Below, one piece after another: positions 9,159 through 17,653 of a stretch of DNA of 49,936 nucleotides. Source of the DNA: Gammaproteobacteria bacterium UBA3532 (GTDB lineage: Bacteria > Pseudomonadota > Gammaproteobacteria > Enterobacterales > UBA3532); contig DFOV01000106.1 of assembly GCA_002376965.1 (NCBI GenBank), forward strand, positions 1-49,936, in the 5' to 3' direction. Under the pieces are notes generated by a model. The model saw only the letters and a program-made list of their open reading frames with translations. It did no database searches and had not been told where the DNA came from. Positions within the stretch are counted from its first letter, which is position 1; each line of letters begins with the position of its first letter. The translations under genes were made by a program, and so were the position numbers.

Positions 9159-10052
9159 ATGAAAGTGCTTGTTATTGGATGCAAAGGTCAGCTTGGTTGG
9201 GAGCTTTTACAAACTAAACCTGCATATGTTGAGTTTATGGGGGTTGATATTGATCAGCTGGACATCACTGAGTCTCATAGCCTAGAACAGTGCGTTGACG
9301 AGATGGTACCGGATGTCATTATAAACGCTGCGGCTTATACTTCTGTTGATAAAGCTGAGTGTGACGAAGAGCAGGCCTATGGTGTTAATGCGGGTGGGGC
9401 GGAAAAGTTGGCCAGAGTCGCTGCAAATCGCGACATTAGGCTTATTCATATATCGACAGATTTCGTTTTTAATGGTGAGAAAGGCTCTCCCTACAAAATT
9501 TCTGATGACCCTGCGCCATTAAATGTCTATGGCGCATCCAAGCTGGCTGGCGAGAAGGCGGTAAGGCTGATACTACCTAGTGCAGTTATCATCAGAACGG
9601 CTTGGGTTTATTCTTGCCATGGTAAAAACTTCGTCAAGACAATGTTGAGGCTGTTAAAAGATAAAAACGCCCTTTCGGTAGTTAGCGATCAAATAGGAAC
9701 GCCAACCTGGGCACGAGGACTGGCAGAAGTTGTATGGGAGTTTGTTGGAGCCGACAACTCGGAAGGACTCTATCACTGGACAGATTCAGGTGTATGCTCG
9801 TGGTATGATTTTGCTGTGGCAATTCAGGATATTGCTTTTGACATAGGGCTATTGGATACCATGGTACCCATTAGCGAAACAAAAGCAGAAAACTACAAAG
9901 CTGAAGCCGTAAGGCCGAGGTATAGCATTTTAGAACGGACTGAAACGGAGCAGTTTCTTGGTAGAAGCGCTCAGCACTGGAGGAGACAACTGCGTAATAT
10001 GTTAACTAATCTACAGAAAGAGAGTGGTTTGGAGGCCGAGAGTGTTGGCTAG
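9159..10052 (+). CDS. rfbD: dTDP-4-dehydrorhamnose reductase
   Basis: Last enzyme of dTDP-L-rhamnose synthesis, reducing the 4-keto sugar with NAD(P)H. It is a 297-aa short-chain dehydrogenase/reductase. The N-terminal Rossmann loop GCKGQLGWEL (about 7-16), INAAAYTSVDKAE, HISTDFVFNG and the catalytic YGASKLAGEKAV (YxxxK) are all present. The segment IRTAWVYSCHGKNFVKTMLRL is typical of RfbD. The last bases overlap the proposed GTG start of rfbB, so the two are probably coupled. Confidence 0.95.
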   Translation: MKVLVIGCKGQLGWELLQTKPAYVEFMGVDIDQLDITESHSLEQCVDEMVPDVIINAAAYTSVDKAECDEEQAYGVNAGGAEKLARVAANRDIRLIHISTDFVFNGEKGSPYKISDDPAPLNVYGASKLAGEKAVRLILPSAVIIRTAWVYSCHGKNFVKTMLRLLKDKNALSVVSDQIGTPTWARGLAEVVWEFVGADNSEGLYHWTDSGVCSWYDFAVAIQDIAFDIGLLDTMVPISETKAENYKAEAVRPRYSILERTETEQFLGRSAQHWRRQLRNMLTNLQKESGLEAESVG

Positions 10053-11112
10053 ATCCATGTTGGTTACAGGTGGGGCCGGTTTTATCGGAGCCAATTTTGT
10101 GCGTTATTGGCTTAAACAGCACCCCGAGACTACTATCTGTGTTTTAGACTCTTTGACCTATGCGGGTAACGTATCCAGTCTTCCGTCAAGAGAGAAAAAC
10201 ACCCAGCTCACTTTTGTCGAAGGGGACATTGTGGACCAGCAGTTAGTAGAAAACTTACTGCTTGAGAAAAATATAGATACAGTGGTTCATTTTGCTGCAG
10301 AATCCCACGTAGATAGATCGATCTCATGTCCCGATCGTTTTATTAATACCAATATTATTGGGACTCATTCGTTATTAAAGGCTGCGAAAACAGTATGGCT
10401 GGATCGCAGCTGTTGCGAAGAACACCGCTTTCACCACGTTTCGACGGATGAAGTATATGGTACGCTGGATTTGGAGTCGCCCCCCTTCTCCGAGCAAACT
10501 CCTTACGCCCCCAACTCGCCATATGCAGCCAGTAAGGCAGCGTCGGACCACCTTGTGAGAGCGTACCATCATACCTATGGGTTGAATGTCACCACCAGTA
10601 ATTGCTCGAATAACTATGGTCCGTATCACTACCCGGAAAAACTCATACCGCTTATTATTACGAATATTTTAAATAATAAACCACTCCCAGTTTATGGTGA
10701 TGGATTGCAGGTTAGGGATTGGTTGTATGTTGAGGATCATGCCAGGGCTATAGAGTTGGTTCTGGATAAAGGCCAATTAGGACAGACATACAATATTGGC
10801 GGCTGCAACGAATGGAAAAATATAGATATTGTTAATTTGGTTTGCCGGTTGATGAATCGTGCTTTTGACAATGAGGCAACCCTAAAAGAACGCTTCCCGC
10901 GTGCATCTGCCGTGATAAGAGGGCGCTCAGAAGAGTTGATTACCTTTGTTGAGGATCGGTTGGGTCATGATAGAAGGTACGCGATTAATCCGAGCAAAGC
11001 TGAGAATGAGCTTGGTTATAGCCCACAAGAAACCTTTGAATCTGGAATAAATAAAACTGTAGCTTGGTATCTCAGTAATCAGGCTTGGTGGGGGCCGTTA
11101 ATAGCTTATTAG
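10042..11112 (+). CDS. rfbB: dTDP-glucose 4,6-dehydratase
   Basis: Second enzyme of the pathway: dTDP-glucose to dTDP-4-keto-6-deoxy-glucose, NAD-dependent. It is an extended SDR of about 356 aa. Motifs are VTGGAGFIGANFVRYW near the N-terminus, HFAAESHVDRSI, the STDEVYG segment with the catalytic Asp-Glu, YAASKAASDHLVRAYHHTYG containing YxxxK, and NCSNNYGPYHYPEKLIPLII. The start is not certain. GTG 10042 lies 6 bp after GGAGG (10031-10035) and gives a normal N-terminus, while the longer GTG 10024 would overlap rfbD more. Its 4-keto product could also feed the aminotransferase encoded at 17654-18775. Confidence 0.94.
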   Translation: MLARSMLVTGGAGFIGANFVRYWLKQHPETTICVLDSLTYAGNVSSLPSREKNTQLTFVEGDIVDQQLVENLLLEKNIDTVVHFAAESHVDRSISCPDRFINTNIIGTHSLLKAAKTVWLDRSCCEEHRFHHVSTDEVYGTLDLESPPFSEQTPYAPNSPYAASKAASDHLVRAYHHTYGLNVTTSNCSNNYGPYHYPEKLIPLIITNILNNKPLPVYGDGLQVRDWLYVEDHARAIELVLDKGQLGQTYNIGGCNEWKNIDIVNLVCRLMNRAFDNEATLKERFPRASAVIRGRSEELITFVEDRLGHDRRYAINPSKAENELGYSPQETFESGINKTVAWYLSNQAWWGPLIAY

Positions 11113-11210
11113 GTTAAGCTTGGTTGCTTGCCGCACACATAGAGTGAGCCTTGACTGCAATATGGCAATATTTTTGGTCGGGGTACTCAGGTATTGACTA
11201 ATGATTAGGT

Positions 11211-14015
11211 ATGGACATGATAGGTAAAAAGGCCAGCGCAGTTAAACAGGATAAAAAAGTGAAAAGTTCCCGCTCGGGATTGAACTTCTTTCAAAAGGGG
11301 CCGAGACTAACGTATCAGGGGAACATTGATCGCCTGGATGCGGGAGTTCTTTTTGGTTGGGCTGCAGCTAAAGAGAGCCACGAACCACTAACTATAGATG
11401 TCATCATGGATGATATTGTTATTGGGCATGGCATAGCGAGCGAGTATCGCGAAGATCTGGAAGCCGCAGAAATTCATGAAGGAATGCATGGATTCCAAAT
11501 TCCTGTGGATATACCCAGTTCTCATTCAGGCGATAGGAATATATTGCTGGTAAACGCTGAAAGTGGAGAACCCATTCCACATCAGCCTTTTTGCCTGGAA
11601 GAACCTGCAGATAGCCTGCATGGAAATATTGTCCGCTCCGAACACGGCCAAATATACGCTAATATTGGCTCTGAGCACCCTTTAGGCATTCAACATGTGG
11701 TGCTCTATCATGAAGATGTTCTGATTTCGTCAAAGAAAATACAGACTCAAAGTAATAGTATTGATGTTGCATTGCCTGTCCCTATAGAGCTTCGAGATGG
11801 AAGACGGCGTCTATATAAGCTTGGTGTTGAGGGGTATCCCCAAATGCTCGCTATGCATGTTGCGTCCTTAAAACCTATTCAGACACCATGGCAATATGTA
11901 AACAACAGCTTCCGAGTTCCCGGTTTTATGTCAATGCCGGCACAGGCTGATTATCGATATGAGTCTTTGCGTCATCACATTGACGTCTCGGCAAACGGGC
12001 ATCAGCTACTCTCGATGGCTGATCTTAGAACTGTCCATGACGTGGTGGTCGAAGGATACGAGGGTAGAACCTCATTTCCGCCATTCTCTCTACCCAAGTT
12101 TAAGACGCCCAAAGTCTCAATTATTGTTCCAGCCTATAACAAGTTTGAATTAACCTACCATTGTATCGCATCTATAGCTCTAGCTTACAATGAGGTTAGC
12201 TACGAAGTTATATTGGCTGATGACTGCTCATCAGATGATACGTCAGATGCTGAAAACATTATTTCGAACTTGGTTGTGTCGAGAAACCCACAAAACCTGC
12301 GTTTTCTTAAAAGTTGCAATAGAGCGACGGAAAAAGTGCGTGGTGACTATATTGTTTTCTTAAACAATGATACTGAGGTTACCTCCTTTTGGCTGGATGA
12401 GTTAATAAAGCCGTTTAACGAGCTGGATGGCATAGGGTTAACGGGGGCCAAGCTAATCAATGCTGATGGGACGCTCCAAGAAGCTGGGGGCATTATCTGG
12501 GAGAATGGTGAGCCCTGGAATGTCGGGCGGGACGCCCACCCGATGAGTCCAGAGTATAACTATCTTCGGGACGCAGACTACCTTTCTGGTGCTGCATTAT
12601 GTATCAGTTCCAACGTTTGGAAGAAAGTTGGTAAATTCAGCGAAGAGTTTGCACCATGCTACTATGAAGATACAGATTTGGCGTTTAAGGTGCGTGACCA
12701 AGGCCTAAGAACAATCTATACGCCCATGTCTACAGTAGTCCACTTTGAAGGAAAAAGTCACGGTAAGGACGTTACCAAAGGTCTAAAACAATATCAGGTC
12801 GTTAACGAAAAAACTTTTGGGATCAAGTGGTGCAACCAGTTTCGAGGGAATGGTAAACCAAGCATTGAATTAATGCATCTGAAAAAAGATCGCAATGCGA
12901 ATCATAGAATATTAGTTTTGGATTATGCCACTCCATGTCCCGAAAAAGATGCTGGCAGTTATGCGGCAATTCAGGAAATAAAGCTCATCCAAGCGCTAGG
13001 GTTTAAAGTTACCTTTGTACCTAAAAATCTGGCCCATTTTGGAAAATACACCACCGAGCTACAACGCATGGGGGTGGAAGTTCTTTATGCGCCTTTTTAT
13101 GTTGATATCAGTGACGTAATAGAAAAGCGAATTGGAGAAATGGACGCTGTATATATTACGCGCTATGGAGTCGCTAAGGACTGTATCGAGCTGATACGTA
13201 AAAAATCCAATGCGAAGATATTGTTTAATAATGCCGATCTGCATTTCCTTAGAGAGCTAAGGGCTGCCCTTAAGAACTCAAATGATAAAGAGCTGATGGA
13301 GCAGGCGATCCAAACCCGCACCGAAGAGCTTGCTGTATGTAGAGAGGTTGATGCCATACTCTGTTACAACGCAACCGAGCATGCTGTTATCGCTTCACAC
13401 ATTCTTAAAGTGGATAATATGCATATCACACCATGGGTATTGACCCAAAAGCCAGCAGGTCCAGCTTTTGCTAAGCGTAAAGGAATAGCTTTTCTTGGTG
13501 GTTATAATCATAAGCCAAACTTGGAGGCTGTAGAGTATTTGGTAAAAGAAATAATGCCTCTCTTAGCGGCAAGTCGCCCTGAGATTTGTCTGTATGTTTA
13601 TGGCAGTAATATGCCAGATGATTTTAAAGAATGGGAAACTAAAAATATTAAAATGTGCGGTTTTGCCGAGAGTTTAGACGGTGTATTCCACGATCACAGG
13701 TTGTTTGTTGCGCCTCTCCTCTCGGGGGCTGGCATTAAAGGAAAAGTACTGGAAGCCATGGCGTATGGAATGCCATGTGTTCTTTCTGATGTGGCAGCAG
13801 AGGGGACCGGATTGAGTAATGGTGTAAGCGCTGCCTTAGCAGGTACTCCAGAGGAGTGGGTTGAGAAAATTGTCCGTCTTTACGATGATGAAAACTTATG
13901 GCTGAAAATGGCTGAAAATGAAGCATTGTTGGTTAAAGAACAATACTCATTTGAGTATGGCCTTAAAGAATTCCGTAAGATTTTCGCTAGCGTCGGCTTA
14001 TATTGTGCTGGGTAA
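11211..14015 (+). CDS. Bifunctional glycosyltransferase: beta-sandwich + GT2 + GT4
   Basis: A 934-aa fusion. Residues about 35-225 are beta-rich and look like two copies of a glycan-locus accessory domain (first copy DRLDAGVLFGWAAAKESHEP with a VIMDDIVIG strand, second near GNIVRSEHGQIYANI). A GT2 domain starts about residue 298 with PKVSIIVPAYNKFELTY, with LADDCSSDDT, FLNNDTEV and YYEDTDLAFKVRDQG following. The C-terminal part (about 560-930) is a GT4-like GT-B region with AFLGGYNHKPNLEAVEYL and PLLSGAGIKGKVLEAMAYGMP. Such fusions probably add two successive sugars. It sits after the rhamnose genes, separated by 98 bp, and a sulfotransferase follows immediately. Confidence 0.87.
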   Translation: MDMIGKKASAVKQDKKVKSSRSGLNFFQKGPRLTYQGNIDRLDAGVLFGWAAAKESHEPLTIDVIMDDIVIGHGIASEYREDLEAAEIHEGMHGFQIPVDIPSSHSGDRNILLVNAESGEPIPHQPFCLEEPADSLHGNIVRSEHGQIYANIGSEHPLGIQHVVLYHEDVLISSKKIQTQSNSIDVALPVPIELRDGRRRLYKLGVEGYPQMLAMHVASLKPIQTPWQYVNNSFRVPGFMSMPAQADYRYESLRHHIDVSANGHQLLSMADLRTVHDVVVEGYEGRTSFPPFSLPKFKTPKVSIIVPAYNKFELTYHCIASIALAYNEVSYEVILADDCSSDDTSDAENIISNLVVSRNPQNLRFLKSCNRATEKVRGDYIVFLNNDTEVTSFWLDELIKPFNELDGIGLTGAKLINADGTLQEAGGIIWENGEPWNVGRDAHPMSPEYNYLRDADYLSGAALCISSNVWKKVGKFSEEFAPCYYEDTDLAFKVRDQGLRTIYTPMSTVVHFEGKSHGKDVTKGLKQYQVVNEKTFGIKWCNQFRGNGKPSIELMHLKKDRNANHRILVLDYATPCPEKDAGSYAAIQEIKLIQALGFKVTFVPKNLAHFGKYTTELQRMGVEVLYAPFYVDISDVIEKRIGEMDAVYITRYGVAKDCIELIRKKSNAKILFNNADLHFLRELRAALKNSNDKELMEQAIQTRTEELAVCREVDAILCYNATEHAVIASHILKVDNMHITPWVLTQKPAGPAFAKRKGIAFLGGYNHKPNLEAVEYLVKEIMPLLAASRPEICLYVYGSNMPDDFKEWETKNIKMCGFAESLDGVFHDHRLFVAPLLSGAGIKGKVLEAMAYGMPCVLSDVAAEGTGLSNGVSAALAGTPEEWVEKIVRLYDDENLWLKMAENEALLVKEQYSFEYGLKEFRKIFASVGLYCAG

Positions 14016-14023
14016 GAGGAAAT

Positions 14024-14776
14024 ATGAGAACTGTAATTTTTCATTATCACCTTTTTAAAAATGCCGGAACATCGCTTGACGCCATCTTTAAAAAGAACTT
14101 TGGCGACAAGTGGGTAACCAAGGAGTTTCCTCCTAATCCAAAGGCAAATAGAGAGGCCGTTGCCGAGTGGATTTTGAATGAAAAAGAGGCCGTGTGCTTT
14201 TCATCGCACACGGCGAACTTACCTCCCCCAAATATAAAGGGGATAAAAGTCATTCCGGTTATTTTCGTACGGCACCCAATAGATCGTATTGTATCAGCCT
14301 ATAATTTTGAGTCAAAGCAAGCAGATGGAGGCTTTGGCTCTGTGCTAGCTAAAAATACGACATTGTCGGGTTATATTGAAACAAGGCTTTCTCTGCTGCA
14401 TGACCGGCAGTGTAGAAACTTCCATACTCATCGTTTTGCGGCATTTATTTCTGACCCCAAAAAAAGCGAACTCGATAGAGCGCTAGGTGCCATCGAGTCG
14501 TTACCAATTGTTGGTGTAGTTGATGAGTTTGATAAGTCTATCGCTTTTTTGACGGAGCTCCTTAGAAAGGAAGGGTTCGATGCATTTTCAGCTGTCAAAG
14601 GTGTGGAGCTCAATGTTACAAGGCCTGTGAAAGAGGAACTTTTACAGCGAGTCGACCATATTGTTTCAGGATTGAGGGCAGACGTTTACCGAAAACTAGC
14701 TGAAGCAAATATGGATGATATGGCCCTGTATAATAGAGCGAAGGACATACTAGCGTTATACCAACTAGACCCGTAA
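14024..14776 (+). CDS. Sulfotransferase (Sulfotransfer_2-like)
   Basis: A putative cytoplasmic PAPS-dependent carbohydrate sulfotransferase of 250 aa. The 5'-phosphosulfate-binding loop is HYHLFKNAGTSLDA at residues 7-20, and the 3'-phosphate-binding motif is FVRHPIDRIVSAYN at 81-94 (R83, S91). Both are arranged as in heparan-sulfate-type and bacterial sulfotransferases. The start at ATG 14024 is supported by AAGAGGAA directly upstream; the frame is open 21 bp further but without a better site. It lies 8 bp after the GT2-GT4 fusion, suggesting that it decorates the residue added by that enzyme. Acceptor and position are unknown. It is the first of four sulfotransferase-like genes in the window. 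Confidence 0.85.
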   Translation: MRTVIFHYHLFKNAGTSLDAIFKKNFGDKWVTKEFPPNPKANREAVAEWILNEKEAVCFSSHTANLPPPNIKGIKVIPVIFVRHPIDRIVSAYNFESKQADGGFGSVLAKNTTLSGYIETRLSLLHDRQCRNFHTHRFAAFISDPKKSELDRALGAIESLPIVGVVDEFDKSIAFLTELLRKEGFDAFSAVKGVELNVTRPVKEELLQRVDHIVSGLRADVYRKLAEANMDDMALYNRAKDILALYQLDP

Positions 14777-15087
14777 AGTCGAGGGTTCTAACTATCGGGA
14801 TCGCATACGTGCCAGCGTTTTCGGGTCTTTGGTCTAACACTTAATCATCCCCTCATTCTAGAGGCTGTTGATCTTTGCTCATAAAATGCTCAGCAATACA
14901 TTGGCAGCCACATCACGACAAATGCAAGCGCAACCGTGCTGAAGTAATTTCTAGCTAATTTGTCATATCGGTTACCTCCCAAAAGGGAGTATAAGATCAA
15001 AAGCTTAGAGTAATGTCCAGTTTTTATGTGCAATTTTTTATGGTATTTGGGGTGCGGAATGACGGATAAAATGTAAATAGTAGTATT
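14777..15087. other. Intergenic region between convergent operons
   Basis: This 311-bp stretch separates the convergent ends of the first plus-strand block and the first minus-strand block. Apart from the transposase remnant listed separately, it is AT-rich with a small CTCCC/GGGAG hairpin at 14976-14989. I see no convincing promoter, RNA gene or T-tailed terminator. Confidence 0.6.
14890..14994 (-). pseudogene. Remnant of an IS5-family transposase C-terminus
   Basis: On the minus strand this segment reads about 35 residues ending at a TGA. They include GGNRYDKLARNYFSTVA followed by a hydrophobic stretch and WLP. RYDKLARN followed by hydrophobic residues and a Trp-Leu ending is the characteristic C-terminal end of IS5-family transposases. 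No catalytic DDE region is present, so only the tail survives. Just beyond the stop, at about 14870-14890, GAGGCTGTTGATCTTTGCTC resembles a terminal inverted repeat of such elements, but no partner end was found. Its position at a boundary between operons of opposite orientation suggests past IS-mediated rearrangement. Confidence 0.6.
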
Positions 15088-15750
15088 TTATAAGTATTTA
15101 TCATCGGGGGCTCTTTTTCTAATGACTTTGGCTGGTGAGCCGTAGGCAATGACATAAGGCCCCATAGAGTCCAGTACGAGCGATGCAGCCCCTATAATGG
15201 AGTTGTCGCCAATATGGACGTTATGAACCAATGTTGCTCCAATACAAATGGCGCTAGCCTGACCAATTACACAATTTCCTCCAGTAACAACTCCTGGAGC
15301 GATACTCGAGAAGTCTTTCATTGTGGAGTCGTGATCTAACGACGCTCCCGTGTTTAATATGCAAGACTCTCCAATTGTACAGCCAGCGTTAACGGATACG
15401 CCTGACATCACAATGGTCCCGTCGCCAACGGTAACATTTTTAGCGAGGGATGAACTAGGGTGAACCGCGGTGATAAAGGGAAGGCTTGGACAGCTATTCT
15501 TAATGTACTCTACTACCCTCGAGCGGACTAAGTTATCTCCGATAGCAACGAAAACGCCATAAAGCGCGAGGGAATTGCATAGCTCTGGTAGGTTATCTTC
15601 ACTACCCAGAATGGGGTAGCCATGAACTACCTCGTTAGGCTCTCTAAAGCGATCGATTAGTCCAGTTATACAATACCTCCCTTCTTTTTCAATGACATCA
15701 ATAGCCGCGCCAGCGTGGCCAGACGAACCAATAATACAAATATTTTTCAC
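15088..15750 (-). CDS. Sugar O/N-acyltransferase, PglD/NeuD/EpsM-like
   Basis: A 220-aa acyltransferase of the sialic-acid-type NeuD/PglD family. The N-terminal Rossmann-like nucleotide-sugar-binding domain starts KNICIIGSSGHAGAAIDVI. From about residue 105 a left-handed beta-helix of hexapeptide repeats follows, with LDHDS carrying the probable catalytic His-Asp, IAPGVVTGG, and a final IAYGSPAKVI loop. I chose GTG at 15750 because it places the Rossmann strand at the N-terminus as in relatives; the frame extends upstream to 15831 but with low-complexity residues. It shares a minus-strand block with a DegT aminotransferase, a pairing that typically makes an N-acetylated amino sugar nucleotide. 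Confidence 0.85.
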   Translation of the reverse strand: MKNICIIGSSGHAGAAIDVIEKEGRYCITGLIDRFREPNEVVHGYPILGSEDNLPELCNSLALYGVFVAIGDNLVRSRVVEYIKNSCPSLPFITAVHPSSSLAKNVTVGDGTIVMSGVSVNAGCTIGESCILNTGASLDHDSTMKDFSSIAPGVVTGGNCVIGQASAICIGATLVHNVHIGDNSIIGAASLVLDSMGPYVIAYGSPAKVIRKRAPDDKYL

Positions 15751-15858
15751 TACGTATTCATTCCTAGTTTGTAACTGTGGGGCTAGATAGCGTTCTCTAT
15801 TTGAGGCGGTTAATATTGTTGTACAGCTCAAATGTGTAAAGTAAGGCGCAAATAACTG

Positions 15859-17562
15859 CTAATCCGACACTTCGCTAATCAGCCCATCCAAAAATCTAGC
15901 AACATTTTTAATGTTATGTTGAGATAATTTATCAAGCTGCTCTTCTACTAACTTAGTCGCAACTGATTCACTTGTAATACATGTATTAAACTTGTCGATA
16001 AACTCTGATTCGTTATGGAATATACAACTACTTGGGAGAAAGTTATCAGCATCCCCGCCTGCCTGGGATAGTACGGGCAGCTCTTCAACACTTGCGAGCG
16101 CGATACCCCATCCACCACCATGGAGCCCAGGCAAATGTACATACATGTTGCAGTGCTCATAGAAGCTGCGCAAATCTTCAATGCGCTCGTACAATTTAAT
16201 ACGACCGCTTTGGACCAAATCAAGCAGGCCCTTATCTGCGGATACTATGGCTGCACTATCCGTGACGCCGACAAGTATCCACTCTAGGTCTATGAAGTCA
16301 TCAAATAGCTTTAAAAACCGCTTAATAAAATCGTGGCTATATCTAGAGAATGCTTTTTCTATGCGGCCGTTGCCAAGAGTTGTCACGACCAAGAAGGCTT
16401 CCGAGGGATTCACGTCATTTTTTGTTCTTTTCCTGAGCTTCTCCTCTGGGACCATTGGAATAGGGTGGTTAATGTAATTGAAGTTACTCGCTTTTTCCAC
16501 GGCTTGATTGGCTAGGTCTCCTTGGGCTAAAATGTTTTTGGAATGAACATTAGGCTGATTTCCTGCCTGAAATTGAATGCTGACGATGGGACACCAGTTG
16601 CTAACATAATTAAAGAGTAAGTTGGCGGAGAAAAAGCCTAACCAAGAAAATGCGAATTGTGGTGAAAAGCTATTTATAGCGTTGGTTACATCTGAAAAAT
16701 AGTCGCTTTTGTCGAAAGGGCTAAATAGAGACAATTCAAAGTTCGAGGGGAACTCTGACAGTCCGAGAACATTAAGCAGTTGTTTCGAAGCTTGTTGTTT
16801 CCAATTTCTGGGCAAAGCATGGAAGTTAAGGGCAAAGTCTTTTGTTGATGCCTCATTAGAAATGAGAAGTTGAACTTTCTTATTTGGATAGGTCAAGGCA
16901 TAGCCGAGAGCATACGATGCGACCTGCCTAAGGTGGCTGCCAATATTGGGTAAAACCTGAAGATGCCCATAGAAAAAAAGGACCCTTTCTCTATCTTTTT
17001 CCTTGCTACCAAGTGGGATAGGATGTTGAATAGTAAGATTATTTTCTATATCTGTTATCAGCTTTTCTATATATTTGTTCAATGAGTGGTTCGTCGAGTC
17101 TAAATTTATGAACAGAGGCCTCTCGCAGTAGACTCTAAATGCAGAGTATAAATCTCTTTTCTCGGCCAAAGATAAGTTAGAGTAGTCGAAGTATTCAAAA
17201 ATATCATGAACAAAATGCGCATCAAATCCATATGCACTATATAACCGTTCGATTATGAATAACCTAGTTGAACTGGGGCAGTTCGTTGAACTGTTAAGCT
17301 TTTTTACTAGGCATTTGAAATCTGGGAAATCTAGCGGCTCTTCGATAAAGATCCGAAGAGACTTAGCGATATCGATAAATGAGAACGCGGAAATAACGCT
17401 TCGGGTTGCCAAAAAGAACGAAAAGCCAATGAACCTTTGGGGTAGTGGCGCCAAGATATGAATGCCTGCCTGTCTATTGAAGAGGGTCAAGTCCATTGCG
17501 TAATGAGCCATCTGTCCTTCAACAATGGCTCGTTGAATAGAGTATCTATCAGAAAGGGGCAT
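15859..17562 (-). CDS. Glycosyltransferase-like protein (GT-B, GT4-like C-terminus)
   Basis: A 567-aa protein between an acyltransferase and an aminotransferase gene. The N-terminal 200 residues match nothing I recognise. From about 205 (ERVLFFYGHLQVLPNIGSHLRQ) the protein resembles a two-domain GT-B enzyme. The C-terminal half contains FLVVTTLGNGRIEKAFSR, a donor-site-like WILVGVTDSA, and YVHLPGLHGGGWGIALASVEE, which has the glycine-rich loop and acidic spacing of GT4 EX7E regions, although the motif is diverged. Start ATG 17562 is preceded by GAGGA 8 bp upstream. A glycosyltransferase role is inferred; substrate unknown. Confidence 0.65.
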   Translation of the reverse strand: MPLSDRYSIQRAIVEGQMAHYAMDLTLFNRQAGIHILAPLPQRFIGFSFFLATRSVISAFSFIDIAKSLRIFIEEPLDFPDFKCLVKKLNSSTNCPSSTRLFIIERLYSAYGFDAHFVHDIFEYFDYSNLSLAEKRDLYSAFRVYCERPLFINLDSTNHSLNKYIEKLITDIENNLTIQHPIPLGSKEKDRERVLFFYGHLQVLPNIGSHLRQVASYALGYALTYPNKKVQLLISNEASTKDFALNFHALPRNWKQQASKQLLNVLGLSEFPSNFELSLFSPFDKSDYFSDVTNAINSFSPQFAFSWLGFFSANLLFNYVSNWCPIVSIQFQAGNQPNVHSKNILAQGDLANQAVEKASNFNYINHPIPMVPEEKLRKRTKNDVNPSEAFLVVTTLGNGRIEKAFSRYSHDFIKRFLKLFDDFIDLEWILVGVTDSAAIVSADKGLLDLVQSGRIKLYERIEDLRSFYEHCNMYVHLPGLHGGGWGIALASVEELPVLSQAGGDADNFLPSSCIFHNESEFIDKFNTCITSESVATKLVEEQLDKLSQHNIKNVARFLDGLISEVSD

Positions 17563-17653
17563 TAAAAGTCCTCGAGTTTGGTAGTAGGGGCGTGGAATCG
17601 TTGGAGCGTTGGCTTCAGGTTAATGGTAGACAACGCTACAAACTGGTATTCCA

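Noticed and set aside
11151..11179. TTGACT as a -35 box upstream of the GT2-GT4 fusion
   Set aside because: No acceptable -10 sequence lies 16-18 bp downstream; the motif alone is not enough.
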